Shown here: piece after piece, positions 1-7,947 of the stretch | Numbering within the stretch: position 1 is the stretch's first letter | How the letters are laid out: each line of letters begins with the position of its first letter | Source of the DNA: an uncultured Clostridia bacterium | GTDB taxonomy: Bacteria > Bacillota > Clostridia > Oscillospirales > Acutalibacteraceae | Length of the DNA: 62,396 nt | Direction: 5' to 3' | Assembly: GCA_937916395.1 (NCBI GenBank) | Contig: CALFTN010000083.1 | Coordinates: 1 to 62,396, forward strand | The notes under the pieces: model-generated | Databases searched by the model: none | What the model was told of the DNA's origin: nothing | What the model saw: only the letters and a program-made list of their open reading frames with translations | Program-made: the position numbers and the translations under genes

Positions 1-1200
1 GAAGTTGATACCTGCTTTTTTAATCATTCTTGCAAGCTCTCTTACTGTGATTGAAGCATCAATATCAGGAAGACCTTTAACTGCTGTGTGGTCAAGTCTT
101 TCTGCTTCAAATTTCTTTGCAGTACAAGGCATAACAGATACAACATAAATATCTTTAGGGTCAATACCCATTTTTTCAGCATAATAGGTTTTTGCTACTG
201 AACCGAACATACCTTGTGGTGATTTACAAGATGAAAGATTAGGAATGAATTCTGGGTAATAATGTTCGCAGAATTTAATCCAACCTGGTGAGCAAGATGT
301 GATTAAAGGAAGATTTTCCTTCTTTTCAAATCTCTCAAGGAATTCTGTTGCTTCTTCCATAATTGTAAGGTCAGCTGTGAAGTTAGTGTCAAACACTTTG
401 TCGAAACCGAGCATTTTAAGAGCTGCAACCATTTTACCAGTAACGATTGTGCCCATTTCTTTACCGAATTCTTCACCGAGTGCAACACGAACTGCAGGAG
501 CAGTCTGAACAATAACGTGCTTTGAAGGGTCATTAATAGCAGCAAATACTTTAGCTGTATCATCTCTTTCTGAAAGAGCACCTGTTGGGCAAGCTGTGAT
601 ACATTGACCACAAGATACACAAGCAACATCGTTAAGATTATATTCAAAAGCTGAGCCAATATGAGTATCGAAGCCACGTGCATTAGCACCAATTACAGAG
701 ATACCCTGAAGTTTCTCACAAGCTGCAACGCAACGACGGCAGAGAATACATTTTTCGTTATCTCTGTACATATGAGTTGCAGAATCATCAATAGCATAAT
801 TGATAAATGCACCATCATATTTATTTGCATCTTCAATGCCATAATCTTTACAAAGCTGTTGAAGCTCACAGTTACCACTTCTTACACAAGAAAGACATTC
901 TTTTTTGTGTGTTGAGAGGATAAGCTCAAGAGTTGTTTTTCTTGATTCAATTACTTTTGGTGTGTTTGTGAAGATTTCCATACCTTCGTTAACTGGGAAT
1001 ACGCAAGATGCAACAAGACTTCTTGCACCCTTAACTTCAACTACACAAATACGACATGCACCAATAGCATTTATATCTTTAAGATAGCAAAGTGTAGGAA
1101 TTTCAATACCTGCACTGTGTGCTGCTTCGAGAATTGTACTTCCGGCAGGAACTTGATAGTCGAAGCCATTGATTTTAATATTAACTAAATTTTCCATCAT
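1..1200 (-). CDS. hydA: Bifurcating [FeFe]-hydrogenase catalytic subunit HydA (3' end off window)
   Basis: Catalytic subunit of an NADH/ferredoxin-dependent [FeFe]-hydrogenase that makes or oxidises H2 in the cytoplasm. The frame stays open to base 1, giving 400 visible residues. Domains in order: N-terminal plant-type [2Fe-2S] domain (C38, C49, C52, C66), a His/Cys cluster motif (HKKECLSC near 97-104), two [4Fe-4S] motifs (CILCRRCVAAC, CVSCGQCITACP), then the H-domain with TSCSPGW and MPCTAKKFEAE. The third H-cluster motif lies beyond the window. Two ATGs (1200 and 1197) follow an AGGAGG; either may start. It is the last visible gene of the hydC-HATPase-ferredoxin-hydB-hydA operon. The first motif has Ser where many enzymes have the second Cys. 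Confidence 0.95.
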   Translation of the reverse strand, partial: MMENLVNIKINGFDYQVPAGSTILEAAHSAGIEIPTLCYLKDINAIGACRICVVEVKGARSLVASCVFPVNEGMEIFTNTPKVIESRKTTLELILSTHKKECLSCVRSGNCELQQLCKDYGIEDANKYDGAFINYAIDDSATHMYRDNEKCILCRRCVAACEKLQGISVIGANARGFDTHIGSAFEYNLNDVACVSCGQCITACPTGALSERDDTAKVFAAINDPSKHVIVQTAPAVRVALGEEFGKEMGTIVTGKMVAALKMLGFDKVFDTNFTADLTIMEEATEFLERFEKKENLPLITSCSPGWIKFCEHYYPEFIPNLSSCKSPQGMFGSVAKTYYAEKMGIDPKDIYVVSVMPCTAKKFEAERLDHTAVKGLPDIDASITVRELARMIKKAGINF

Positions 1201-1210
1201 CAGTTCCTCC

Positions 1211-3016
1211 TTATTTATTTATAGCCTTTGGCTTACAGTTACCAATACAAACACCGCATTTTACGCACTTATCTGTGTCGATTGTGAATGATGCGAGTTT
1301 GTGGCCAGGAGCGATATAATCTGTTCTTGTAATTGCTTCAACAGGGCAGTTTTTAGCACAGACACCGCAACCGATACATTTATCTTTATCAATTGAGAAT
1401 GAAACAAGGTCTTTACAAACACCTGCTGGACATTTCTTATCAACAACGTGAGCGATATATTCATCTTTAAAACGTTGATATGTAGAAAGAACAGGGTTTG
1501 GAGCAGTCTGACCAAGACCACAGAGTGAGTTTTCTTTGATGTAGTTACAAAGTTTTTCCATTCTGTCAAGGTCTTCCATAGTACCTTTACCGCTTGTGAT
1601 TTTTTCAAGAATTTCAAGAAGTCTTCTTGTACCAACACGACAAGGAGTACATTTACCGCAAGACTCATCAACTGTGAATTCAAGGAAGAACTTTGCAATG
1701 TCAACCATACAGTCATCTTCGTCCATAACGATAAGACCACCTGAACCCATCATTGCACCTTTAGCAACAAGGTTATCATAGTCAATTTCAATATCAAGTA
1801 AGTCTGCAGGAAGACATCCGCCTGAAGGACCACCTGTTTGTGCAGCCTTGAATTTTTTACCATTTGGAATACCGCCACCGATATCTTCAACGATTTCACG
1901 AAGTGTAGTACCCATAGGAACCTCAACAAGACCTGTGTTGTTGATTTTACCACCTAATGCGAAAACTTTAGTACCCTTACTGTTTTCAGTACCCATTGAG
2001 TTAAAGAATTCTGCACCTTTAAGAATAATCTGTGGAATATTAGCAAATGTTTCAACGTTATTTTCTGTTGTTGGTTTGCCAAAAAGACCTTTAACTGCTG
2101 GATATGGAGGACGAGGACGTGGTTCACCACGATTACCTTCAATAGATGTCATAAGAGCAGTTTCTTCACCGCAAACGAATGCACCAGCACCAAGACGAAT
2201 GAATAAATCAAAGTCAAAGCCTGAGTTAAAGATATTTTTACCTAAAAGACCATATTCACGAGCATCGTCAATAGCCTTCTGAAGACGCTGAACAGCAATT
2301 GGGTATTCAGCACGAACATAAACGTAACCTTCTGTAGCACCTGTAGCATAACCGCAGATTGTCATAGCTTCAACGAGGCAGTGTGGGTCACCTTCAAGAA
2401 CTGAACGGTCCATAAATGCACCTGGGTCACCTTCGTCGGCATTACATACAACATATTTCTGGTCTGCTTTATTAGCAGCAGTAAAGCTCCATTTTCTACC
2501 TGTAGGGAAACCACCGCCACCACGGCCACGAAGACCTGAATCAATAACAGTCTGAATAACTTCATCAGGTGTCATTTCTGTAAGAGCTTTTGCAAGTGCA
2601 CGGTAACCGTCATAAGCAATATACTCTGTAATATCTTCTGGGTTAATAACACCGCAGTTTCTGAGTGCAACTCTGTGTTGCTTTTTATAGAAGTTTGTTT
2701 CGCTTAAAGGTTTAACAGCTTCTTCTGTAACAGTCTCACTGTAAAGAAGTCTTTTAACAATACGACCTTTGAGAAGATGTTCTTCAACAATTTCTGGAAT
2801 ATCTTCTACTTTAACCTCACTATAGAAGCATCCTTCTGGATAAACAATCATAATTGGGCCTAATGCACAAAGACCGAAACAACCTGTTCTTACAACCTGG
2901 ATTTCGTCTTGGAGACCCTTTGCCTTAATGTTTTCATTAAGTGCATCTATAAGTTCGCCACTGTGGCTTGAAGTACAACCTGTACCACCACAAACGAGAA
3001 CGTGGGCACGATACAT
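1211..3016 (-). CDS. hydB: Bifurcating hydrogenase NADH-binding subunit HydB (NuoF-like)
   Basis: Diaphorase subunit that binds NAD(H) and FMN and carries the electron-bifurcating flavin site; acts with HydA and HydC. Domains in order: thioredoxin-like [2Fe-2S] domain (C9, C14, C46, C50), NuoF-type FMN/NADH core (GRGGGGFPTGRKW, NADEGDPGAFMDR, GAGAFVCGEETALM), a [4Fe-4S] motif CGKCTPCRVG, and a C-terminal pair of ferredoxin motifs (CIGCGVCAKNC, CVKCGVCIGNC). At 601 residues it has the full length of HydB rather than plain NuoF. The stop is about 10 nt before hydA and there is a 17-nt gap to the ferredoxin gene upstream, so all are co-transcribed. Confidence 0.96.
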   Translation of the reverse strand: MYRAHVLVCGGTGCTSSHSGELIDALNENIKAKGLQDEIQVVRTGCFGLCALGPIMIVYPEGCFYSEVKVEDIPEIVEEHLLKGRIVKRLLYSETVTEEAVKPLSETNFYKKQHRVALRNCGVINPEDITEYIAYDGYRALAKALTEMTPDEVIQTVIDSGLRGRGGGGFPTGRKWSFTAANKADQKYVVCNADEGDPGAFMDRSVLEGDPHCLVEAMTICGYATGATEGYVYVRAEYPIAVQRLQKAIDDAREYGLLGKNIFNSGFDFDLFIRLGAGAFVCGEETALMTSIEGNRGEPRPRPPYPAVKGLFGKPTTENNVETFANIPQIILKGAEFFNSMGTENSKGTKVFALGGKINNTGLVEVPMGTTLREIVEDIGGGIPNGKKFKAAQTGGPSGGCLPADLLDIEIDYDNLVAKGAMMGSGGLIVMDEDDCMVDIAKFFLEFTVDESCGKCTPCRVGTRRLLEILEKITSGKGTMEDLDRMEKLCNYIKENSLCGLGQTAPNPVLSTYQRFKDEYIAHVVDKKCPAGVCKDLVSFSIDKDKCIGCGVCAKNCPVEAITRTDYIAPGHKLASFTIDTDKCVKCGVCIGNCKPKAINK

Positions 3017-3033
3017 AAATCTCTCTCCTTCTC

Positions 3034-3417
3034 TTATTTAGTCACAGCGCCAACTGTGTATTCAACAACAGGTTTACCATTAACAAGATGTTCTGCTACT
3101 ACTTTTTGAGCTTTTTCAGCAGTCATCTGAACATAAGTAACCTTTTCTTTACCTGGTTCAAAAATTTCTACGATTGGTTCATACTGGCACATACCAATAC
3201 AGCCTGTTTGTGTAACAGAAACATGTTGAACATTTCTTTTTGCAACTTCATCAACAAGTGCTTTTAAAACAGGACGTGCACCTGCAGCAATACCACAAGT
3301 AGCCATACCTACAACAACTCTGATACCATCGTTACCGTCAGCATCACGAGCAGCAAGCTGTGCCTGAGCTTTTTCTTTTATAGCAAGTAACTCTTCAAGA
3401 GATTTCATAAAAGTCAT
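3034..3417 (-). CDS. Small thioredoxin-like [2Fe-2S] ferredoxin of the hyd operon
   Basis: 127-residue electron-transfer protein of the thioredoxin-like [2Fe-2S] family. The cluster cysteines are visible as VGMATCGIAAGA and TQTGCIGMCQYEP. Its N-terminal part (about 1-30) is charged and helical. It lies between the HATPase gene, with which it shares a 4-nt ATGA overlap, and hydB. Clostridial trimeric hydrogenase operons commonly carry this extra ferredoxin; it resembles the N-terminal domain of HydB and could serve as a separate electron donor or acceptor. The direct redox partner is inferred. Confidence 0.88.
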   Translation of the reverse strand: MTFMKSLEELLAIKEKAQAQLAARDADGNDGIRVVVGMATCGIAAGARPVLKALVDEVAKRNVQHVSVTQTGCIGMCQYEPIVEIFEPGKEKVTYVQMTAEKAQKVVAEHLVNGKPVVEYTVGAVTK

Positions 3418-3959
3418 CCTTTCAATAATTCGTTATATTGTTCGTTTAAATATTCTTCTATCCAATTCATAACCGATGGTTCAGAAAGTGGTACACCATC
3501 AAGGATTTTTTTTATTTCGACTGTTGAGAAAATTGCTTCTCTATCATCCAAAATACGTCTATATAAAAAATCTTTATCGGCATTCATTGAAACTATTGTC
3601 ACAATGGTAGAGGCAATATCGCCCAAAGGTGTAAAATCAATGCTGTCTGTTTTGTAAAGAGCATTAATTTTTGTACCTACACCCTTTTCTGACTCTATAG
3701 TGAACTTTCCACCCGTCTGCTCACAGGACATTTTAAAAAGTGGAATTCCCATTCCAACCTTTCTGGTTGTTCTTGTTGTAAAAAATGGGTCTATTACACT
3801 TTTAACCTGTTCTTCTGTCATTCCACAGCCATTGTCATAAATTCCAATTAAAAGAGTTTTATCTTTTGTATTTTCATTCACAACAATTTCGGTAAGTGAA
3901 GAACCTGCAGAAATTGAGTTTTGTGCAATATCAAGAATATTAAGTGAGAGTTCTCTCAT
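3414..3959 (-). CDS. HATPase-domain protein (histidine kinase/anti-sigma type ATPase) in the hyd operon
   Basis: 181-residue GHKL-type ATP-binding protein with no sensor or phospho-acceptor His domain. Visible motifs: N-box LNILDIAQNSISAG (about 6-19), G1 box YDNGCGM (about 41-47), G2 box VGMGIPLFK (about 68-76). The last 60 residues form a separate small domain. Both ends overlap neighbours (TGATG with hydC, ATGA with the ferredoxin gene), so it is translationally coupled inside the hydrogenase operon. That position suggests a regulatory or signalling role linked to the enzyme rather than catalysis, possibly with the RsbW-like ATPase across the divergent promoter. Its substrate is unknown. 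Confidence 0.85.
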   Translation of the reverse strand: MRELSLNILDIAQNSISAGSSLTEIVVNENTKDKTLLIGIYDNGCGMTEEQVKSVIDPFFTTRTTRKVGMGIPLFKMSCEQTGGKFTIESEKGVGTKINALYKTDSIDFTPLGDIASTIVTIVSMNADKDFLYRRILDDREAIFSTVEIKKILDGVPLSEPSVMNWIEEYLNEQYNELLKG

Positions 3960-4456
3960 CAGTTCATATATTTTGCAAGGATACCAGGAATATCGTCTGC
4001 AGTAACCTTACCATAAACCTCGCCGTTGATTGTGAAAACAGGTGCAAGACCGCAAGCACCGATGCAACGACAAGCTTCAAGTGAGAATTTACCATCATCA
4101 GTACATTCACCTGCACCGATTCCTAAAACCTCACTGATTTTATCAAGAATTTGTTGTGAACCTTTAACGTAACAAGCTGTACCAAGACAAACAGAAATAT
4201 CATACTCACCTTTTGGTGAAAGTGAAAACTGTGCATAGAATGTTGCAACACCATAAACTTTTTCAAGCGGAACATCCATACCTTCAGCAATCATAACTTG
4301 AACTTCTCTTGGCAAATAACCATAAATGCCCTGTGCTTCTTGCATTACGTGCATAAGCTGACTTTTGTCATCTTTGCATTCTGCAATTACAGCATCAAGC
4401 TTTGCTTTTTGTTCAGGAGTACCTTTAAAAGGTATGCTACTGATTTTTTTAAGCAT
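3959..4456 (-). CDS. hydC: Bifurcating hydrogenase subunit HydC (NuoE-like [2Fe-2S])
   Basis: 165-residue NuoE/24-kDa type subunit passing electrons between NADH flavin and the hydrogenase. The [2Fe-2S] cysteines appear in VCLGTACYVKG and ACRCIGACGLAPV; the YGVATFYAQFS segment is typical of the family. The start at 4456 is chosen because GGAGG lies 8 nt upstream and homologues begin near MLKKISSIPF. The frame is open upstream to 4564, but that would place the ribosome binding site inside the gene. It is the first gene of the operon and is read from the promoter at 4524-4552. Confidence 0.94.
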   Translation of the reverse strand: MLKKISSIPFKGTPEQKAKLDAVIAECKDDKSQLMHVMQEAQGIYGYLPREVQVMIAEGMDVPLEKVYGVATFYAQFSLSPKGEYDISVCLGTACYVKGSQQILDKISEVLGIGAGECTDDGKFSLEACRCIGACGLAPVFTINGEVYGKVTADDIPGILAKYMN

Positions 4457-4523
4457 TAATAATTCCTCCATTTCAAAAATAGAAACTATATAAAGTGGCT
4501 TTTCACCACATACATACCTTGTA

Positions 4524-4552
4524 ATTATACCAATTTGCGACAAAAAAGTCCA
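4524..4552 (-). promoter_or_regulatory. Sigma-A type promoter of the hydC-hydA operon
   Basis: On the minus strand, TGGACT (4547-4552) and a perfect TATAAT (4524-4529) are 17 nt apart, with TGG directly before the -10. Transcription would begin near 4517, leaving a leader of about 60 nt that contains a short GTGG/CCAC hairpin at 4495-4509. The -35 matches the consensus at four of six positions. Confidence 0.6.
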
Positions 4553-4708
4553 TAGAAAAAACACACTTTTTTCTTAGAATTGATATTTTTTTAACATTTT
4601 TCTGTTTTGCATAAAAAAGAAGGGTTATTTTTTGTATCTTTAAACGATATACCCATCTTTCGCATCAATTTTTAGATGTTTTTTCCAATAGATTAATAGT
4701 TTTTATTA

Positions 4709-4726
4709 TGCTAAAATATATATAAT
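4709..4726 (+). promoter_or_regulatory. Candidate extended -10 promoter of the sensor-module operon
   Basis: TG-C-TAAAAT at 4709-4717 and a perfect TATAAT at 4721-4726 lie 28-45 nt ahead of the ATG at 4755. No good -35 stands at 17 nt for either. The 298-nt divergent gap (4457-4754) holds this, the hyd promoter, and AT-rich DNA with weak inverted repeats (for example CATC/GATG at 4663-4678) that could bind a regulator. I see no riboswitch. Confidence 0.4.
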
Positions 4727-4754
4727 AATTAAATTAAATATTGGAGAGGTCTAT

Positions 4755-5105
4755 ATGAAGATTTCTGAAATTCAAACCATACTTAACGCCGAGCTTATTT
4801 GCGGAGCAGATTTATTAGAAAGCGAAGTTTTCACCGCTTGTGGTAGTGATATGATGAGCGATGTGTTAGCTTTTGTAAAAGAACAAGCCGTTCTTCTTTC
4901 TGGTCTTGTTAACCCACAGGTTATAAGAACTGCTGAAATGATGGATATGAAATGTATTGTTTTTGTACGAGGTAAAAAACCGAGTATAGATATGATTGAC
5001 CTTGCAACCGAAAGAGACATTGTTCTTTTAAGGAGCGATTTAGAAATGTTCACCGCTTGTGGTCTTCTTTACCAGAATGGTCTTAAAGGAGGCAGCGGTA
5101 TCTGA
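4755..5105 (+). CDS. DRTGG-domain protein
   Basis: 116-residue cytoplasmic protein of the DRTGG domain type, a small alpha/beta domain also found next to CBS domains and in phosphotransacetylase and HPr-kinase relatives. Visible: an N-terminal stretch (residues 1-15) like the HTH-like start of this family, the core SDVLAFVKEQAVLLSGLVNP, and a segment ending DIVLLRSDLEMFTACGLLY. It starts a six-gene operon facing the hydrogenase operon and has a paralogue at 6889-7221. The ligand is unknown; by context it may bind a small molecule and relay to the ATPases. RBS GGAGAGG is 7 nt ahead of the ATG. Confidence 0.75.
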   Translation: MKISEIQTILNAELICGADLLESEVFTACGSDMMSDVLAFVKEQAVLLSGLVNPQVIRTAEMMDMKCIVFVRGKKPSIDMIDLATERDIVLLRSDLEMFTACGLLYQNGLKGGSGI

Positions 5106-5527
5106 TGGAATCAATCAAACTTCATTATGATGTAAGTGGCAACGATTTCACTTGTGCTGGTGAAGCATCTGGCAAAATTAAGCGTGAATTAAAAGAGCTT
5201 GGTTTCCCTAATGAAATTGTAAGAAACGTTGCTATTGCCGTTTACGAAGGTGAAATCAATATGGTAATACACGCTGGTGGTGGCGTTATCGACGTTGAAA
5301 TCACCCCAGAATGTATTGCTCTTGATTTAATTGACGAGGGCCCAGGTATTCCTGATGTTTCTCTCGCTATGAAAGAAGGCTTTTCAACCGCACCAGAAAA
5401 TGTACGTCAGTTAGGCTTTGGTGCTGGTATGGGTCTCCCCAATATAAAGAAATACACTGACGAAATGGTAATTGATACCAAAGTCGGTGTTGGTACTACA
5501 ATTCACTTAAAAGTTTTTGTAAAATAA
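5105..5527 (+). CDS. RsbW/SpoIIAB-like ATP-binding regulatory protein
   Basis: 140-residue GHKL ATPase resembling anti-sigma factor serine kinases. Motifs: N-box ending AVYEGEINMVIHAGGG (about 47-62), G1 DLIDEGPGIPD (about 76-86), G2 GFGAGMGLPNIKK (about 104-116). It has no other domain. Its ATG overlaps the previous stop by one nt (TGATG), so it is coupled to the DRTGG gene. The family phosphorylates a Ser on an antagonist or binds a sigma factor; no STAS or sigma gene lies in this window, so the partner is unknown. Confidence 0.8.
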   Translation: MESIKLHYDVSGNDFTCAGEASGKIKRELKELGFPNEIVRNVAIAVYEGEINMVIHAGGGVIDVEITPECIALDLIDEGPGIPDVSLAMKEGFSTAPENVRQLGFGAGMGLPNIKKYTDEMVIDTKVGVGTTIHLKVFVK

Positions 5528-5544
5528 AATTTGGTAGGTTTATT

Positions 5545-6879
5545 ATGAATAAATATTTCCATTCAGTACGACTTGATAAAGACAAGTGTAAGGGATGCAC
5601 AAACTGCATCAAGCGTTGTCCGACTCAGGCAATAAGAGTTCGTGCTGGTAAAGCCCATATTATAAACGAGCGTTGTATTGATTGTGGCGAATGTGTAAGA
5701 GTTTGCCCACATCACGCAAAATATATAAGTCGTGACTCATTGTCACAAATAGTTGATTACAAATACAGAATAGCACTCCCTGCCCCTGCACTTTATGCGC
5801 AGTTTAACAATTTAGAGAATGCTACACCTATATTAAGAGCGTTACCCCTTATGGGTTTTGACGCTGTTTTTGAAGTTGCTGCGGCAGCTGAATTAGTTTC
5901 AGAAGCAACAAGGTTTTTAATGAAAGAAAACAAATTAAAATTACCTGTTATTTCATCAGCCTGCCCTGCGGTTGTACGTCTTATAAGAGTACGCTTCCCT
6001 GATTTATTAGAAAATCTTTTACCTATAAATTCTCCTGTAGAATTAGCCGCAAGACTTGCACGTGAAAAAGCAGTTAAAGAAACAGGCTTAAAACCACAGG
6101 AAATAGGTGTTTTCTTTATTTCACCTTGCCCTGCAAAAATAACTTCTTTCAAAAATCCTTTAGGTGTAGAAAAATCAAATGTTGATGGTGCAGTTGGTAT
6201 TAATGATATTTACCCTGTTCTCGTCAAAATCATGGAAAAAGGTGACCGATACGATATCCCTAATGCAGAACAAAATTCAGGCATAATTGGTATGAGTTGG
6301 GCATCAAGCGGTGGTGAAACGTCGGGTATTCTTAACGATAACACACTTCATGCAGATGGTATTGAAAACTGTATGAAGATTTTAGAAGAAGTTGAAACAG
6401 GCACTCTCGACTCAATTGATTTTATTGAGCTCAACGCTTGTCAAGGTGGTTGTGTAGGCGGTTGTCTTACTTCTGAAAACCCTTACATAGCAAAAACAAG
6501 ACTCAGAAAATTAAGAAAATATGCACCTGTTTCCTGTAATACGCTTCAATCAGAAGAAATTCCTGACTATTTCTTTATAGATGGTGAATTAGAGCCTTGT
6601 GATGACGTTATGAAATTAGCCGATAACGTCGCAGAAGCTATGATGAGAATGAAGCGTATGAATGAGCTTTTAGAAGTATTCCCAGGTCTTGATTGTGGCA
6701 CTTGCGGTACCCCTGGTTGCCGTTGCCTTGCCGAAGATATTGTTCGTGGCTTTGCAAAAGAAGATGACTGTGTTTTCAGAATGAAGCAAAATCTTGCACA
6801 AATGCAGAATGGTGAAACTTTTGAAAGTCTTATCCCTGCTCCATTCAGAGAAACAAATGATGATAACGATAATAATTAG
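5545..6879 (+). CDS. Sensory-type [FeFe]-hydrogenase (HydS-like) with ferredoxin and C-terminal Fe-S domain
   Basis: 444 residues. Two N-terminal [4Fe-4S] motifs (CKGCTNCIKRC, CIDCGECVRVC), then an [FeFe]-hydrogenase H-domain with altered motifs: SSACPAVV (about 136-143), ISPCPAKITS (about 192-201), ELNACQGGCVGGC (about 296-308). The C-terminus has an RnfB-like cluster motif (DCGTCGTPGCRC with a later Cys). The cysteines expected to hold the H-cluster are kept, but Ala replaces the proton-relay Cys of catalytic enzymes. This is the pattern of group C/D sensory hydrogenases; it lacks the PAS domain of group C. Predicted to sense H2 or redox state and to signal through the flanking ATPase, DRTGG and PHP proteins. 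Signalling is inferred. Confidence 0.85.
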   Translation: MNKYFHSVRLDKDKCKGCTNCIKRCPTQAIRVRAGKAHIINERCIDCGECVRVCPHHAKYISRDSLSQIVDYKYRIALPAPALYAQFNNLENATPILRALPLMGFDAVFEVAAAAELVSEATRFLMKENKLKLPVISSACPAVVRLIRVRFPDLLENLLPINSPVELAARLAREKAVKETGLKPQEIGVFFISPCPAKITSFKNPLGVEKSNVDGAVGINDIYPVLVKIMEKGDRYDIPNAEQNSGIIGMSWASSGGETSGILNDNTLHADGIENCMKILEEVETGTLDSIDFIELNACQGGCVGGCLTSENPYIAKTRLRKLRKYAPVSCNTLQSEEIPDYFFIDGELEPCDDVMKLADNVAEAMMRMKRMNELLEVFPGLDCGTCGTPGCRCLAEDIVRGFAKEDDCVFRMKQNLAQMQNGETFESLIPAPFRETNDDNDNN

Positions 6880-6888
6880 GTGATTATT

Positions 6889-7221
6889 TTGACAGTAAAA
6901 GATTTAAGCGACAAATTAAATTTAACATTTCTTTGCAACGAAGATAAAGCTACAGACAGAAACATTGATGGTTGTTACTGTGGCGACCTTTTAAGTTGGG
7001 TTATGTCACGTGCTGAAACAGATAACGTATGGCTTACAGTTATGGGTAACGTCAATTCTATTGGTGTTGCTGTTCTCACTGACGTTGCGTGTATTATTCT
7101 CACAGAAAATGCACCACTTGATGATAATGCAAAACAAAAAGCAGATGAAAATGGTGTTATAATTCTTACGACAGATAAAAATTCTTACCAAATTGCATCG
7201 GAGTTTTCTAAATTACAATGA
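6889..7221 (+). CDS. Second DRTGG-domain protein of the sensor module
   Basis: 110-residue paralogue of the protein at 4755-5105. It keeps the family segment around GDLLSWVMSRA, the VWLTVMGN strand and a C-terminal NGVIILTTD strand. The TTG at 6889 is chosen because AGGTGAT stands 4-5 nt ahead and homologues begin TVKDL; a GTG at 6880 in the same frame has no ribosome binding site. Its stop overlaps the PHP gene by 4 nt (ATGA). Ligand and partner are unknown; two copies flanking the RsbW-like ATPase and HydS suggest one shared pathway. Confidence 0.72.
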   Translation: MTVKDLSDKLNLTFLCNEDKATDRNIDGCYCGDLLSWVMSRAETDNVWLTVMGNVNSIGVAVLTDVACIILTENAPLDDNAKQKADENGVIILTTDKNSYQIASEFSKLQ

Positions 7222-7943
7222 AGCTCTATTATGACTTTCATATCCACTCGGGTTTAAGCCCTTGTGGTGATAACGAAATGACACCAAACAACATCGTAAA
7301 TATGGCAAAGCTTTACGATTTGGATGTTATAGCTTTAACTGACCATAACTCTACACTCAATTGCAGAGCGGTTATGGAAGCAGGTAAAGAAATAGGTCTT
7401 CTTGTAATACCGGGTATGGAGCTTTGCACTGCCGAAGAGGTTCATTTAGTTTGCCTTTTTCCAGATATAAAAAAAGCCACTCAATTCGGTGACTTTATTC
7501 GCTCAACCTTGCCACCCATAAGAAACAAACCAACCGTTTTTGGTGAGCAACTCGTTTTCGATAAAAATGATAATGTTTTAGGCTTTGAGCACACTTTACT
7601 TATTACTGCATCTACTATCGGTGCAAACGATGCTGTAAGTGTTGTTGCTGATTATGGTGGAATTTGCTACCCTGCACACATCGACAGAAATTCTTATAGT
7701 ATAATCTCTAATTTAGGCACAATAGATGATTCTTTTAAATTCAATTGTGCAGAGATTTTTGATTTAGATGCGCTCGAAGCTTTAAAAAAACAATATCCTT
7801 ACTTAAATGATTTAAAAATACTTTCAAGCTCTGATGCACATTACTTAGAGCACATGAGATTGAAAGAGCATTATATTGAAGCAGACGAAAATTCTATTGA
7901 AGCAATTCTCGAAGCCTTAAAAACACCTTGTTATAAGGAGTGA
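7218..7943 (+). CDS. PHP-domain metal-dependent phosphohydrolase
   Basis: 241-residue PHP-superfamily protein. Metal ligands can be seen: HIHSG (H8, H10), ALTDHNS (about 39-45), the acidic GMELC (about 72), PAHID (about 152) and a C-terminal SSDAHYL. The fold hydrolyses phosphoesters in DNA polymerases, histidinol phosphatase and nucleotide phosphatases. Coupling by ATGA to the DRTGG gene places it in the hydrogenase sensor module, where it could reverse a phosphorylation made by one of the ATPases; that role is inferred. The 3' end carries AAGGAGTG, the ribosome binding site for the next gene. Confidence 0.82.
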   Translation: MKLYYDFHIHSGLSPCGDNEMTPNNIVNMAKLYDLDVIALTDHNSTLNCRAVMEAGKEIGLLVIPGMELCTAEEVHLVCLFPDIKKATQFGDFIRSTLPPIRNKPTVFGEQLVFDKNDNVLGFEHTLLITASTIGANDAVSVVADYGGICYPAHIDRNSYSIISNLGTIDDSFKFNCAEIFDLDALEALKKQYPYLNDLKILSSSDAHYLEHMRLKEHYIEADENSIEAILEALKTPCYKE

Positions 7944-7947
7944 TACT

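Noticed and set aside
6880..6888. GTG start of the second DRTGG protein
   Set aside because: No ribosome binding site ahead; the TTG at 6889 has AGGTGAT and matches homologues.
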